Assembly (NCBI RefSeq): GCF_033958435.1
Contig: NC_134138.1
Span: forward strand, 8,320,001-8,384,000
Source of the DNA: Carettochelys insculpta
Lineage: Eukaryota > Chordata > Testudines > Carettochelyidae
Reading direction: 5' to 3'
DNA: 64,000 bases
The translations under genes were made by a program, and so were the position numbers. Shown here piece after piece: positions 32,796 to 42,400 of this stretch. Under the pieces are notes generated by a model. It made no database searches and had not been told where the DNA came from. It saw only the letters and a program-made list of their open reading frames with translations. Position 1 is the first letter of the stretch, and every line of letters begins with the position of its first letter.

Positions 32796-32992
32796 CTAAG
32801 CAACACATCCAGAGTGACAGGTAACTTGTTTGTACCCATGTATAAAAGTGTACCAAGTTCTTAGCCTACCTGGAGACATCTGATCCGGGGAAGCGATTAC
32901 AATGCTTTGTTTATAATAAACCTGGCCGGGGATCCTCATCTAATTTTGGTGGTCTTTGTGGGGCTCTCTTGGGTTCTGTTGTGTCAGCTACA

Positions 32993-34011
32993 TCATGCAG
33001 AGTGGGGTCAAACCTGCATTTGAATGGTTATCATCATTGACGGCACAGGACACCATACTGGTCACTTTTGACTACCTCGTGTTTGCATGTGTCTATATAC
33101 ATGTGTGTGCATACTCTGGGCTCCAGTGGGGGAGAACAGGGGGTGGGATGGGGCCTTGGGCAAAGGGGGAGGTGCCAGAAGCTAGCTTTCCCTAATGGCT
33201 CATTCACCTGTCACTCATGTCACTACACAGAAGAATCTGGCCCATCAGAGTTAACTTGAATCCAGCTGGCATGGGTAGCAACAGCTGTGAAGACAGAGGC
33301 ATAGTTTAGAAAGCTGAGTACTTACCCATGGTAGTTGTCTGGGGTTTCCTAACCATGCTATGCTCCCTTTTCTGCTATTGTTACCCATGTCATCTGGAGT
33401 CAAGCGTGTACCAACTTTCATGATTTGAGCATGTCTTGGGATATTTAGTCTCTGTTTTAAAGCCCCAGCTCCAGATCTCAGCTTACACTTGTGAAAAGTC
33501 AAATTTTAGCCTTCCTGGCTGTAGAAAAACGGTTAAAAATAGGCTCAACACATGTAAGGCAACTAAAAAGAATTTAAATGCCTTATTATTTTTTAAAGTC
33601 TCAAGCTTTTTTCAGCTTCCTTCATGTTTTAAGGGACAGGGGGCATGGGACAGCTGTCTCCATGTGTTTCAATGTCCATGGCTGGCAATACTGCATTTGA
33701 GATGACAAAGGGATGCTTGCACATGTCAAGAGGTTGTGATTTGGAATAAGTCTCAAGCTTTTGGGCTGTAAATAGCTGAGTCAAATTCATGGAATCCCCA
33801 AGTGACCTGGAAAACAAAGCTATTGTATGAGAGTGAAAATACAACACAATTGGTGCCTGTTGTGTTATCTGCAAGGGAATAAAGACATACAGGAAGCAGA
33901 GGTGAGTGAAATGCCCCTGGCTGTGTCTCAGTACAATGAAGACTCTATATAAGCCAAGACAATTGTATTCCCAGCATCTGCTCTCTCCTTCCCAGGCCCA
34001 ACTACCCCAAA
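32993..34011. other. Unassigned sequence
   Basis: No gene or repeat was recognised. Confidence 0.35.
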
Positions 34012-34532
34012 TCATAAAATCATAGAACACTAGAATGGGAAGAGACCTCAAGAGGTCATCGAGTCCAGTTCCCTGCCCTCTTGGCAGGACCAAACACCAT
34101 CTAGCCCATCCCAGGTAGGTTTCTATCTAACCTGCTCTTAAGTATCTCCAGCAATGGAGATTTCACAACCTCCCTAGATAACTTATTCCAGTGTTTAACC
34201 TACCTGAGAGTTAGGAATTTTTTCCTAATGTCTAATCTGAACTTCTCTTGCTGCAGTTTAGGCCCATTGCTCCTTGGTCTGTCCTCCGAGCCCAAGGAGA
34301 ACAGTTTTTCTCCCTCATCCTTGTAATCCTCCTTGAGGTACTTGAAAACCACAATGATGTCCCTTCTAGGTCTTCTCTTTTCTAAACTAAACAAGCCTAG
34401 TTCTTTCAGCCTGCCCTCATAGCTCATGTTCTCAAGACCTTTCTTCATTCTTGTTGCTCTTCTCTGAACCTACTCCAATTTCTCCACATCTTTCTTGAAA
34501 TGTGGTGCCCAGAATTGGACACAATACTCCAG
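34012..34532 (-). mobile_element. CR1 LINE, 3' part (3' portion of a split copy)
   Basis: The minus-strand frame 34448-34200 encodes YEGRLKELGLFSLEKRRPRR then SEDRPRSNGPKLQQEKFRLD, the ORF2 C-terminus. The 3' UTR follows down to 34012 ('aaatcataaaatcatagaac' on the plus strand). It is on the same strand as the CR1 endonuclease-linker segments at 34746-35167 and 41375-41885. The three may be one copy with the central RT region deleted. Confidence 0.88.
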
Positions 34533-34736
34533 GGCTGGGTCTACACTTGCCCCCAGTTTTGAAGGGGGCATGTTAATCAGGGTGATGGGATATTACTAAT
34601 GAAGTGCTGCGGTGAATGTGCAGCACTTCATTAGGTTAGTTCTCCCCTGAGGCAACTTCAAGCATCAAACTTCAAAGTGCCGGCATGCGAGTAGCTGCAG
34701 GCACTTTGAAGTGCCTGTGCTACTTCGAAGTGCCTT
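34533..34736. mobile_element. GTCTACAC-group element, left end only
   Basis: The left end is 'ggctgggtctacacttgccc'. Internal words include 'aatgaagtgctgcggtg', 'gcacttcattag' and 'cacttcgaagtgcc'-like strings (about 34,715-34,735). No inverted right end follows. It sits at the junction where CR1 has lost its RT region. Confidence 0.6.
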
Positions 34737-34745
34737 CACTGCTCA

Positions 34746-35167
34746 AAATTTTATGTCTCTAGCTAGTTTGAGCTTTTTCTGTGCCTTGGCCTTTCTAATA
34801 TTGTCCCTGCGCACAGGTGTTGTTTGCTTATACTCATTTTTTTTAATTTCTCCTAATTTCCACCTTTTATATGACTCTTTTTTGATTTTGATATCATACA
34901 AGATCTCCTGGCTAAGGCATGGTGGTCTTTTACCATGCTTTGTATCTTTCCTATGCTGCGGTCTAGCTTGCTTTTGGGCCCTTAATAATTTCCAGTTGAA
35001 AATGTGCCAACACTCTTCAGTTATTTTTTCTCTTAATCTTGCTTGCCATGGGACCTTACCTACCAGCTCTCAGAATTTGCCAACATTTGCTTTCCTGAAA
35101 TCCATTGTCTCTATTTTCCTGTTCTCCCTTTCACTATTTCTTAGAATCATGAACTTTATCATTTCAT
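34746..35167 (-). pseudogene. CR1 ORF2 remnant, segment after the endonuclease
   Basis: Read on the minus strand this continues from the 41.4-kb segment: HEMIKFMILRN at the join, then [21 protein letters not shown] and [18 protein letters not shown]. This is the linker between endonuclease and RT in CR1 ORF2. Stops and shifts are present. The end at 35157-35167 is one copy of the 11-bp TSD of the PLE insertion. Confidence 0.8.
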
Positions 35168-35274
35168 CAAAACAAAACAGCAGAAATGAAGCACTTTAAA
35201 GACTAACAAAATGACTTTTTCGGTGATGAGCTTTCATGGGACAGACCCACCTCATCAGGTCAATCTCATCTCCA
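35168..35274 (-). mobile_element. PLE 3' terminus with hammerhead-like motif
   Basis: The plus strand opens 'caaaacaaaacagcagaaat' and continues 'gcactttaaagactaac'. On the minus strand CTGATGA (35252-35258), GTGGG/CCCAT, GAA and AGCT (35229-35232) keep the hammerhead core. Stem I flanks do not pair well. It is separated from the rest of the PLE by LINE B. Confidence 0.75.
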
Positions 35275-35296
35275 ATATATATATATATATATATAT
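35275..35296. repeat. (AT)n run, probable LINE 3' tail
   Basis: A pure AT dinucleotide run sits exactly between PLE sequence and the 3' end of LINE B. Confidence 0.8.
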
Positions 35297-35989
35297 GGCC
35301 ACTTTTCATATTGAGAGACAGTGGCTAGCAGTGGTGGTGAAGATCTATGGGCAATGTTTGAGTCTGCAGCTTCTCTCATGGGTTATCTGTCCAATATTGG
35401 ATTTTCACAGTCGATTGCAATAACCGCATGTCAGTCTATTTCCAAATTCTGGAGTATAAGAGTTCTTCCATCTAAAACAAAGTTCTTTTGCTTGGTTTGC
35501 ACATATACTATTGAAGGATGACGTGCCCTCTCATAGCAATTGTTGCCAGGTATTTTGATCTGATGATGTAGATTCCCAGGATTTTGGATTGATGTTGAAC
35601 TTTTTCATGGCATTTTTGCATGTATCCTTGAATCTTAGCCTTGGTCTTCCCCTTGTTCTCAGCCCACATGACAGTTCACTGAAGAAGATTTCTTGGGAAG
35701 AAATTCATCACTCATTCTTCTCACATGATCAAATCATCGTAGTGTCCTGCTATTGAGGATTGCTGTGAAGCTGGGTATGTCAGATCTTGACAGGACATCT
35801 GCACTGAAACTTTATCTTGCCAGTTGATATTCATAAATCTCCAGAGGCAGCGAAGATGGAAGCTGTTCAATTTTTTAATCCTGGTTCGAGTAGGTGGTCC
35901 ATGCCTCAGAACCATACAGCAGGATACTCAATACACATGCCTGGTAGATTAGTATCTTTGTTTTCACTGTCAGATTAAGATTGTTTTAG

Positions 35990-37140
35990 GCATGTTTTGT
36001 AGTAGTAGTAGTAGTACTAGGCATCCTTCAGTCTGCATAGACTATGGATCGCGCCCTTTAAAGTTTCAATTGAGCACTTCATTTACAGCGTCTATTGTGA
36101 TTATGAAGACCCACATGAGAGTGACAGTCCTTGCTGCATCTCTTGCAGATGTAGTGGGTGTCTGGCAAGTCCTTATTGTGCTTTCTGTGCTCTCGATTCT
36201 CCTCTGCTAGCTGTCTGATCTTCATCTCGCCCTTCTGAAGCCCTTGTGTAACCCCTGCCTCCATCTGCTGCGGTCGTCTGCTAGTTCTTCCCAGTTGTCC
36301 AGCTCAATGTCTACCTATCTGAGGTCTCTCTTGCAGACATCTTTGTAGCGCAACTGGGGGCATCCGGGATGTCTTTTGCCAGAGGCTAGCTCACCATACA
36401 GGATGTCTTTTGGAATCCTTCCATCATTCATCCTGTGGACGTGACCAAGCCAGCAGAGTCGACACTGCCTGAGGAGGGTGTGCATGGTTGGGATTCCAGC
36501 TTGCTCGAGGACGGCTGTGTTAGTCACTCTGTCTTTCCATGACATTCCAAGGATGTGCCTGAGGCAGCGCAAGTGGAAGACGTTCAGCCTCTTTTCCTGG
36601 CAGGTATACAGGGTCCAAGTCTCGCTGCCATAAAGGAGGGTGCTGAGGACGCAGGCTCTGTAGACTTGCATTTTGGTGTGAGTGTACAGCTTGTTGTTAT
36701 TCCACACTCTCTTGCTGAGTCTGGACAGAGTTGTGGCCACTTTTCCGATTCTCCTATTTAGCTCAGTGTCCAACGACAGGGTGTCAGTGATGGTGGACCC
36801 GAGGTAAACGAACTTGTGGATGACCTCTAACGTATAGTTGTCAATGCTGATTGATGGGGATTCAGCAACATCCTGACCGAGTACATTTGTCTTCTTTAGG
36901 CTGATGGTAAGCCCAAAGTCCTTGCACGCTTTGGAGAACTGATCCAGCAGTTTTTGAAGCTGGTCTTCAGTGTGAGACACTACAGCAGCATCGTCTGTGA
37001 ACAGCATGACTCTGATGAGGACTTCCCACACCTTAGACTTAGCTTTCAGCCTTGCAAGGTTAAACAGTTTCCCGTCAGATCTTGTGTGCAGCAAGATGCC
37101 CTCTGTTGAAGATCCAAAGGCATGCTTCAGGAGGAGTGTG
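35990..37140 (-). pseudogene. LINE A: zinc-finger-type LINE, 5'-truncated, inside LINE B
   Basis: The frame 37094-36315 encodes LLHTRSDGKLFNLARLKAKS, motif C as MLFTDDAAVV, LTISLKKTNVL, FVYLGST and LYGSETWTLY. Then come MSWKDRVTNTAVLEQAGIP and a stop TAG at 36315. After one further frame shift (about 36,240) a C-terminal C2H2-type finger is readable: YICKRCSKDCHSHVGLHNH (36264-36079). The copy starts in mid-RT and ends in a (TAC)n tail (about 36,000-36,018 as AGT on the plus strand). It belongs to the same family as its host, LINE B, and resembles the 27-kb LINE. Confidence 0.85.
35998..36018 (-). repeat. (TAC)n tail of LINE A
   Basis: Plus-strand AGT triplets lie between the LINE A 3' end and resumed LINE B coding sequence. 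Confidence 0.7.
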
Positions 37141-37975
37141 AAGAAGCTGCCTTCCCGATTCTGGTGTTCAGTTCTCCATCCTTGGATAGGTTTGTGGTGA
37201 CAGGAGATCCAAGGTAGCAGAATTGTTGAACCACATCTAATGGGCTGTTATCCAGAATGATATTGGGTTGCTGAGACATACCTTGACCGAATACAACAGT
37301 TTCTTCTTGCTTATGTCAAGGGAAAACAACTTGCAGGCTCTGGATAGAGAATCCACCAGCGACTGTACTGTGTTTTCATTATGAGGTGCATCTTCTGCGA
37401 AGAGGAGTTCCTTGATGAGGACTTTCTTGACCTTAGTTTTGGCCTTAAGTCTTGTCAGGTTGTAGAGAGAGCCATCTAATCTTGTGTGGAGAAATACATT
37501 GCTGCGTGAGTTTTGAAATGTGCAATTTCGTAGAACTGGAAAGAATATGCCGAAGTAGGTAGGGGCAAGAACACACCCTTGTTTGACTCCACTGTTCATT
37601 GCAAATGGTTCCAATGTAGATCTATCATACTGCACTGCTGCTTTCATGTTTTTGTGAAAAGAAGTGATGAGCTTGAGTAGGGTTGGTGGGCAGCCAGTCT
37701 TGGTTAATACTCTGTATAATCCCGATCTACTAAATGTGTCAAATGGATAATTGCTAAGGATGATTGCTTTCCTTGTTCTTTGCGTTTTTCCTGTAATTGT
37801 CAAAGTGAGAAAATCATGTCCATTGTTGACCTGCCAGCCCTGAAGCCACATTATGTTTCTGGATAGACTTGATCTGTGAGTTTTTGCAAGAATTTGAGAA
37901 TAACACAAGCAAATGCTTTGCCTGTGATGCTCAGTAACAAGATGCCTCTATAGTTGTTGCAGTTTCCAATAGAGA

Positions 37976-39212
37976 CTGACAGTTCTAAGTACAGAAGACC
38001 ATAAAAAATTGCAATAAAAACTGACACAAGGGGATGAGGGGTAGGGGGATGTTAATTGTCCTGCCTGAGACAATTACGAGCATCAAAGGAAGGGAAGCAG
38101 TCCATGTAATGCAAGAGATAATTGATGTCTCTGTTCATGCTACGTGTTAATGTATCAAATTTGAATATGAGTTCTAACTCTCAAATTTCTCCCTCTAATC
38201 CGTTTTTAAATTCTTTTTGCTCCAGGACATAAATTCTCATGTCTTTAACAGAATGGCACACTCCACTGAAGTGTTCACTGACCAGCTTATGTGTTTTGAG
38301 TTTTTTTGATGTCCATTTATTTTTTGGCAAAGGTTTTGTCCAGTCTGTACAATGTACATAGTGGCAGGGCATTGCTGGCACATAATGGCATATATAATGT
38401 TGCTGGAAGTGCATGAGAATGTGCATTTGATCTTGTAACTAACATGGTTAGGTCCAGTGATGGTATCCCCAGAATAAATATGTGGGCAACATTGGCAGCG
38501 GGGTTTGTTGCAAGGAAAATTTCCAGGATTAGTGTTACTGTGGTGTAGCCCATGATTGTTGGTGCGAATCTTCCTTAGGTTAGGAAGTTGTGTATAGGAA
38601 AGGACAGGCCTGTCACCTAGGGCCTTCTGGAGTGTAGCATGTAGGTTTTTAATGATGCATTGCAGGGGTTTTAGTTGGGGGGCTATACGTGATGAGAAGT
38701 GGTGTTCTGTTATTGATCTTCTGGGACCTATCTTGAAGTAGCTGGTTTCTGGGTATTCATCTGGCCCTGTCAATTTGTTTTTTTACTTCTCCCAGTGGGT
38801 AATTAAGTTTTATGAATGCTTGGTAGGGGTCTTATATTTTTTGGTCTCCGTTAATAGGATGCGAGCAGATGCAATTGTATCTAAGGGCTTGACTATAAAT
38901 GATGGATTGTGTGGTGTGTGCTGGATGGAACCTGGAGGCATGTAGGTAAGTGTAGCAGTTCATGGGTTTCTGGTAGAGTTGTGTCGATATGGCCATCAGT
39001 AATTTGTACTGTGGTATCCAGGAAATGTATTTCTCATGTGGAATATTCAAGGCTGAGATTGATGGTAGGATGCACTTTGTTAAAATCTCTGTGGAATTCT
39101 TCCAGAGTCTCTTTTTACTGTAGGTCCAAATGACAAAGATGTCATTGATGTAGTGTAAGTAGAGGAGGAGTAACAGGGGACAAGAGATAAGGAATCATTG
39201 TTCTAAGTCAGC
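37976..39212 (-). pseudogene. PLE: RT C-terminal part, linker, GIY-YIG endonuclease, 3' UTR
   Basis: From 39212 downward on the minus strand the RT palm continues. The family's YIDD catalytic box is YIND here (about 39140-39150), so one catalytic Asp is lost. Later come PTINLSLEYST and THTTQSIIYSQALRYNCICS (39050-38832). The frame 38773-38237 contains CQCCPHIYSGDTITGPNHV and the GIY-YIG signature IIYAIMCQQCPATMYIVQTG, where the usual YIG is YIV. The C-terminus follows with weak homology down to about 38,170. The 3' UTR, RC of 'gacaattacgagcatcaaag', matches the PLE at 57.1 kb. Confidence 0.85.
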
Positions 39213-39510
39213 CATAGAGCAAGAAGCAATGGGCTTAAACTCTAGAATAAGAAGCAATGGGCTTAAACTGCAGCAAGGGAGGTTTAGGTTGCACATTAGG
39301 AAAAAGTTTCTTACTGGTCAAACACTGAAATAAATTGCCTAGGGAGGTTGTGGAATCTCCATCTCTGGAGATATTTAGGAACAGGTTAGATAAATGTCTA
39401 TCAGGGATGGTCTAGACAGTACTTGGTCCTGCCATGAGGGCAGGGGGCTGGACTTGATGACCTCTTAAGGTCCCTTCCAGTCCTAGCATTCGATGATTCT
39501 ATGATTCTAT
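39213..39510 (+). mobile_element. CR1 LINE 3' part inserted in the PLE
   Basis: The plus strand runs from 'agaagcaatgggcttaaact' (repeated twice at a 28-nt period, 39221 and 39249), through 'ctgcagcaagggaggtttag' and 'gttgtggaatctccatctct', to the 3' terminus 'gatgattctatgattctata'. It is opposite in orientation to its host. PLE RT sequence stops at YANIF on one side and resumes at AMADLEQ on the other. Confidence 0.88.
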
Positions 39511-40247
39511 AAAAATGTTAGCATACTCTGGGGCCATGTGAGTGCCTGTAGCAGTGCCACTAATCTGGAGGTATAAATTGTCCCCAGATTGGAAATAATT
39601 GTGGGTGAGAACAAAGTTACATAGGTCAGCCACCAAATTTGCTGTGATAACATCAGGGATGGTATTCCTGATAGCTTGTGGTCCACGTTCATGTGGAATA
39701 TTGGTGTAGAGAGCCTCTACATCCATGGTGGCCAGGATGGAATTGTTAGGAAGGTTTCCAATGTTTTGTAATTTCCTCAGGAAGTCAGTGGTATTGGAGA
39801 TAGCTAGGAGTGCTGGTGGCGTAGGGTTTGAGGAGGGAGTCTGCACAGCTGGACAGTCCATTAGTAAGGGTGCCAATACCTGAAATGATATGGCATCCTG
39901 GGTTTCCAGGTTTGCGAATTTTAGGCAGTAAATGGAATAATCCAGATTGGGGCTTGGATAGTGTGTCTGAGTGAATTTGGTCTCGAGTAGAGGAAGGGAG
40001 TTCTTTATGTAGATGGTGTAGTTTCTTTTGGAATTCTAAAGTGGGATCTGAGGAAAGCGGTGTGTAAAATGTGGTGTTGGATAGTTGTCTAGCTGCCTCC
40101 TGTTCATAGTCTGACTTATTCACGCTGATGCTTGCACCACCTTTGTCAGCCGGCTTCATTATCATGTCGGAGTTATTTTTGAGACTCCGGACAGCATAGC
40201 GTTCAGCACAAGTGAGATTGTATTTCATTTGGTGTTGTTTGCGTATA
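39511..40247 (-). pseudogene. PLE reverse transcriptase, N-terminal half
   Basis: The frame 40285-39785 encodes KQHQMKYNLTCAERYAVRSL, SDMIMKPADKGGASISVNK and LFHLLPKIRKPGNPG. The frame 39876-39499 encodes LPNNSILATMDVEALYTNIP (motif A with its Asp), DLCNFVLTHNYFQSGDNLYL and SGTATGTHMAPEYANIF (motif B). The frames are offset near 39,850. This is diagnostic of Penelope-like RT. It is interrupted upstream by the DNA element at 40248. Confidence 0.9.
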
Positions 40248-40871
40248 CACTCATCCCTCGTTATCAGAGCACAATGGGTTCCCAAATTGCTGCTCGTAGG
40301 TGAAAACTTGTAAGAGGGACACTAAATTCCCATTAAAATACACGTAAAAGTCTGTGATTTGTTCCAAGTGCTCGCAACTCAGTGAAGGAGTAGCAGCATG
40401 TGGCGCTGCTTTGGAAAAGTAAGTGAACCTTGGGTTTGGGGGTTAGGGAGGGTTAAAGGCTGGGGGTTGTTTGGAGCCATGAGTGGGAGGGAGGGTTAAA
40501 AACTGGTGGTGGGCTGGATCCATGGAGCGGGTGGAGGGGAAGGTTTCAGGCTGCAGCAGGTTGGGTCTGCAGGGAGGGCAGGAGGTTCAGGCTGAGGAGG
40601 GTTGTGGGACACAGAGCTGGTAGAGAGGTTCAGGCTGCTGTGTGTTGGGTCTATGGGGCCAGAGGCAGAGCGGGGGGTTCAGACTGCTGCACAGTGGGTC
40701 TGCAGGGCCAGCAAGAGGTTCAGGCTGGGGCGGTTTGGGTCTGCAGGGAGTAGGGTAAGGCTCATATTAGTGGCGGGGGAGTTGGCTCGTCTAGTGAACA
40801 ATGGTAGTGTATGTGTCCCTTGTTTTAGTGAGTGTTCGTAAGTAAAGTACTCATTTGCTGAGGGATGAGTG
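40248..40871. mobile_element. Tc1/mariner (pogo/Tigger-like) non-autonomous element at a TA site
   Basis: CACTCATCCCTC at the left (40248-40259) and GAGGGATGAGTG at the right (40860-40871) are perfect inverted repeats. TA flanks both sides (40246-40247 and 40872-40873), the signature of Tc1/mariner. The terminus resembles Tigger-type ends. The interior is a G-rich variable repeat with 'ggttcaggctg' and 'gggtctgcaggg' words. A second copy starts at 63650. No transposase. Confidence 0.8.
40400..40790. repeat. Variable minisatellite inside the TA-flanked element
   Basis: Words such as 'gaggttcaggctg', 'gggttaaa' and 'gggtctgcagggag' recur at roughly 50-70-base intervals through this segment, with divergence between units. 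Confidence 0.65.
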
Positions 40872-40873
40872 TA

Positions 40874-41343
40874 ATTTCAGTCTGTGCATGGTTGCGGAAG
40901 CATTGTATATAGAAATCTAGACTGTCACTACGCCCATCGGGGGAGTCCACATAGAATTCTTCTTCTTTTGGTGTCGGCAGAGGGGATCTAGCGAGTCAGA
41001 CTGATGCTCATTGGTGTGTTGGAAGTATTCTGTTAGGTGGAGATGATAAGAGAAGGCCTTGAGATCACCACAAAATTGTATTAGGTTCAAAGAAGTGGTG
41101 GGGCAAAAAGAAAGACCCTGGGATAAGAGAGACTCTTCATCTGGGTTGAGTTTGTAGCTTGAAAGGATAACAATATTATCCAGTGTGTTGTAGTTGTTGT
41201 AATGGTAGTATCCTGAGCTATGAAGTAATTTAGATAGTTTATTGTCCTTTCTTTTTTGTAGGGAGTGGAAGTGTGTATTATAGATTTCCTGTCTAGAGTA
41301 GGAAAAGTCCCGCTCCCTGGGGTCTTGCATGGAAGCTTGATTA
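40874..41343 (-). pseudogene. PLE N-terminal region
   Basis: The frame 41357-40917 encodes HSLQKRKDNKLSKLLHSSGY, KLNPDEESLLSQGLSFCPTT and SLNLIQFCGDLKAFSYHLHL. It ends WTPPMG before a stop. This is the N-terminal part of vertebrate PLE ORFs, preceding the RT. Its first residues come from the inverted tail, so this is probably not the native start. Confidence 0.8.
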
Positions 41344-41374
41344 GTACAGACTAACATGGTTACCTCTCTGTTTC
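41344..41374 (+). mobile_element. PLE tail in inverted position at the 5' side
   Basis: 'gtacagactaacatggttac' followed by 'ctctctgttt' is the family tail in plus orientation, whereas the PLE runs on the minus strand. It matches 57337-57367. Confidence 0.75.
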
Positions 41375-41885
41375 TATGATTTCATGGTCACTTTCTCCCA
41401 AGCCACCTTCCACTTTCAAATTCTCAGGGAGTTCCTCCCTATTTCTTAAAATCAAATCTAGAACCACTCCCCCCCCAGTAGATTTTTCCACCTTTTAAAA
41501 TAAAAAATTGTTATCCATGCAGTCCAAGAACTTTCTGGGTAGCCTGTGCCTTGCTGAGTTAGCTTCCCAACATATGTCGGGATACTGGAAGTCTCCATCA
41601 CCACCAAATCCTGTGCTTTGGATAATTTTATTAATTGTTTAGAGAAAGTCTCATCCACCTCTTCTACCTGACTAGGCAGTCTGTAGCAGACCCATATCAG
41701 GAAATCACCCTTGTTTTTTTTTTACCCCTTTTAACCTAACCCAGAGACTCTCAACATCTGTCTCTTGCATCTATCTCCATCTCAGTCCAGGTGAGCAATT
41801 TTGATATATAAGGCAACACCTCCCCCCAGTTTACCCTGCCTATCTTACCTGAGTAAGTTGTACCCTTATACCCTTCTGGAAGGGC
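41375..41885 (-). pseudogene. CR1 ORF2 endonuclease-domain remnant
   Basis: On the minus strand the frame near 41,620-41,375 reads [33 protein letters not shown] then a stop. It continues [19 protein letters not shown] and [10 protein letters not shown]. These are the last part of the APE-type endonuclease of CR1, including the SDH active-site motif. The join to 34746-35167 through the 11-bp TSD shows it was split by the PLE. Upstream parts beyond about 41,885 were not recognised. Confidence 0.82.
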
Positions 41886-42319
41886 TCAGAAGAATGTGTT
41901 ATCCGGCTAAAGAGTAAATTCTTAAACAAACATGGAAGTGCAAACTTGTGGGCATGCCAGTCAGAAGCATACAAATACCTGGGATTAGGTGTGAAAGTCA
42001 AGTCTAGCCTAACTAGACTGATTTAAAGATGTGTGCACGTGTCCCAGTTGCTGACAATTCAGCCCTTCATCTGCTGCATATCCTAAAAGCAGCAGTGGCT
42101 CATTGATGCAGCTCTGGAATTCCGTATTCTTCTGGGCTGAGCTGCTCCACCAATTGAAGTCAGTGGGAAAACTTCCAGTGGGAGGGCCAGGAATTCAGTT
42201 CTGGGTTTTAATTGGATTGCCAACAGCATTTTAAGCAAAGTTGGTACTTTCCTGTATTATTTGTGTGTGTGTTTGTAACACTAATGGCACACAGGGAGAA
42301 ATAACATACAATATAGACC
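41886..42319. other. Unassigned sequence
   Basis: Nothing recognised. Confidence 0.35.
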
Positions 42320-42400
42320 TTCCATGTAAAGTGCTTTGAGATCTGCAAATGAAAACATGATATAAAAGCCAGGCATTATGATTTATTTATTATTGTGATT
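42320..42400 (+). mobile_element. MIR/CORE-SINE or L2 3' end
   Basis: 'tgtaaagtgctttgagatct' then 'gatataaaagccaggcatta' and 'tgatttatttattattgtg' match the tail shared by ancient amniote CORE-SINEs and L2. Confidence 0.65.

Larger units (their letters stand above)
32022..32992 (+). mobile_element. Probable solo LTR, split by a second LTR
   Basis: Two flanks, 32022-32338 and 32801-32992, read as one LTR once the inner insertion is ignored. Signals lie in the right order. Upstream is a U3-like region. Downstream of the insertion are a TATA box (TATAAAA, 32862-32868), a poly(A) signal AATAAA (32914-32924 region) and a GT-rich stretch (from about 32946). The start 'tgagggcctg' and an end near 'gctaca' satisfy TG...CA, but no outer TSD was found, so both limits are approximate. 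No retroviral gene lies beside it. It would be the remnant of an endogenous retrovirus after LTR recombination. Confidence 0.55.
35297..37975 (-). pseudogene. LINE B: zinc-finger-type LINE RT, interrupted by LINE A
   Basis: The RT part lies at 37908-37142: NSGVKQGCVLAP is motif B. Motif C appears as LLFAEDAP, so the second catalytic Asp has become Glu after a change to A-E-D. Next come LDISKKK and LNTRIGKAAS. The frame is then cut, and the continuation is found at about 35,980 as NNLNLTVKTKILIYQACVL, followed by LYGSEAWTTY and more degraded sequence. Multiple stops and shifts are present. The element ends at the AT run. The same insertion site thus contains both halves of one LINE. Confidence 0.8.
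35168..41374 (-). mobile_element. Penelope-like element complex inserted in CR1 (11-bp TSD)
   Basis: The 6.2-kb block is flanked by tatcatttcat (35157-35167) and tatgatttcat (41375-41385), an 11-bp TSD with one mismatch. CR1 coding sequence is continuous across the join (SDHEII / HEMIKFMI). On the minus strand it is a PLE running 5' (41374) to 3' (35168). The order is N-terminal region, RT, linker, GIY-YIG endonuclease, 3' UTR and hammerhead-containing end. A plus-oriented copy of the family tail (about 41344-41374) caps the 5' side, giving inverted ends. LINE, CR1 and DNA-element insertions inside it are listed separately. Confidence 0.88.

Noticed and set aside
34533..34736. Complete GTCTACAC-ended element
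   Set aside because: Only the left inverted end is found; recorded as a fragment.
40400..40790. Regular repeats that could be mistaken for a CRISPR array
   Set aside because: Units are diverged, spacers are not unique, and the array lies inside a eukaryotic DNA transposon.
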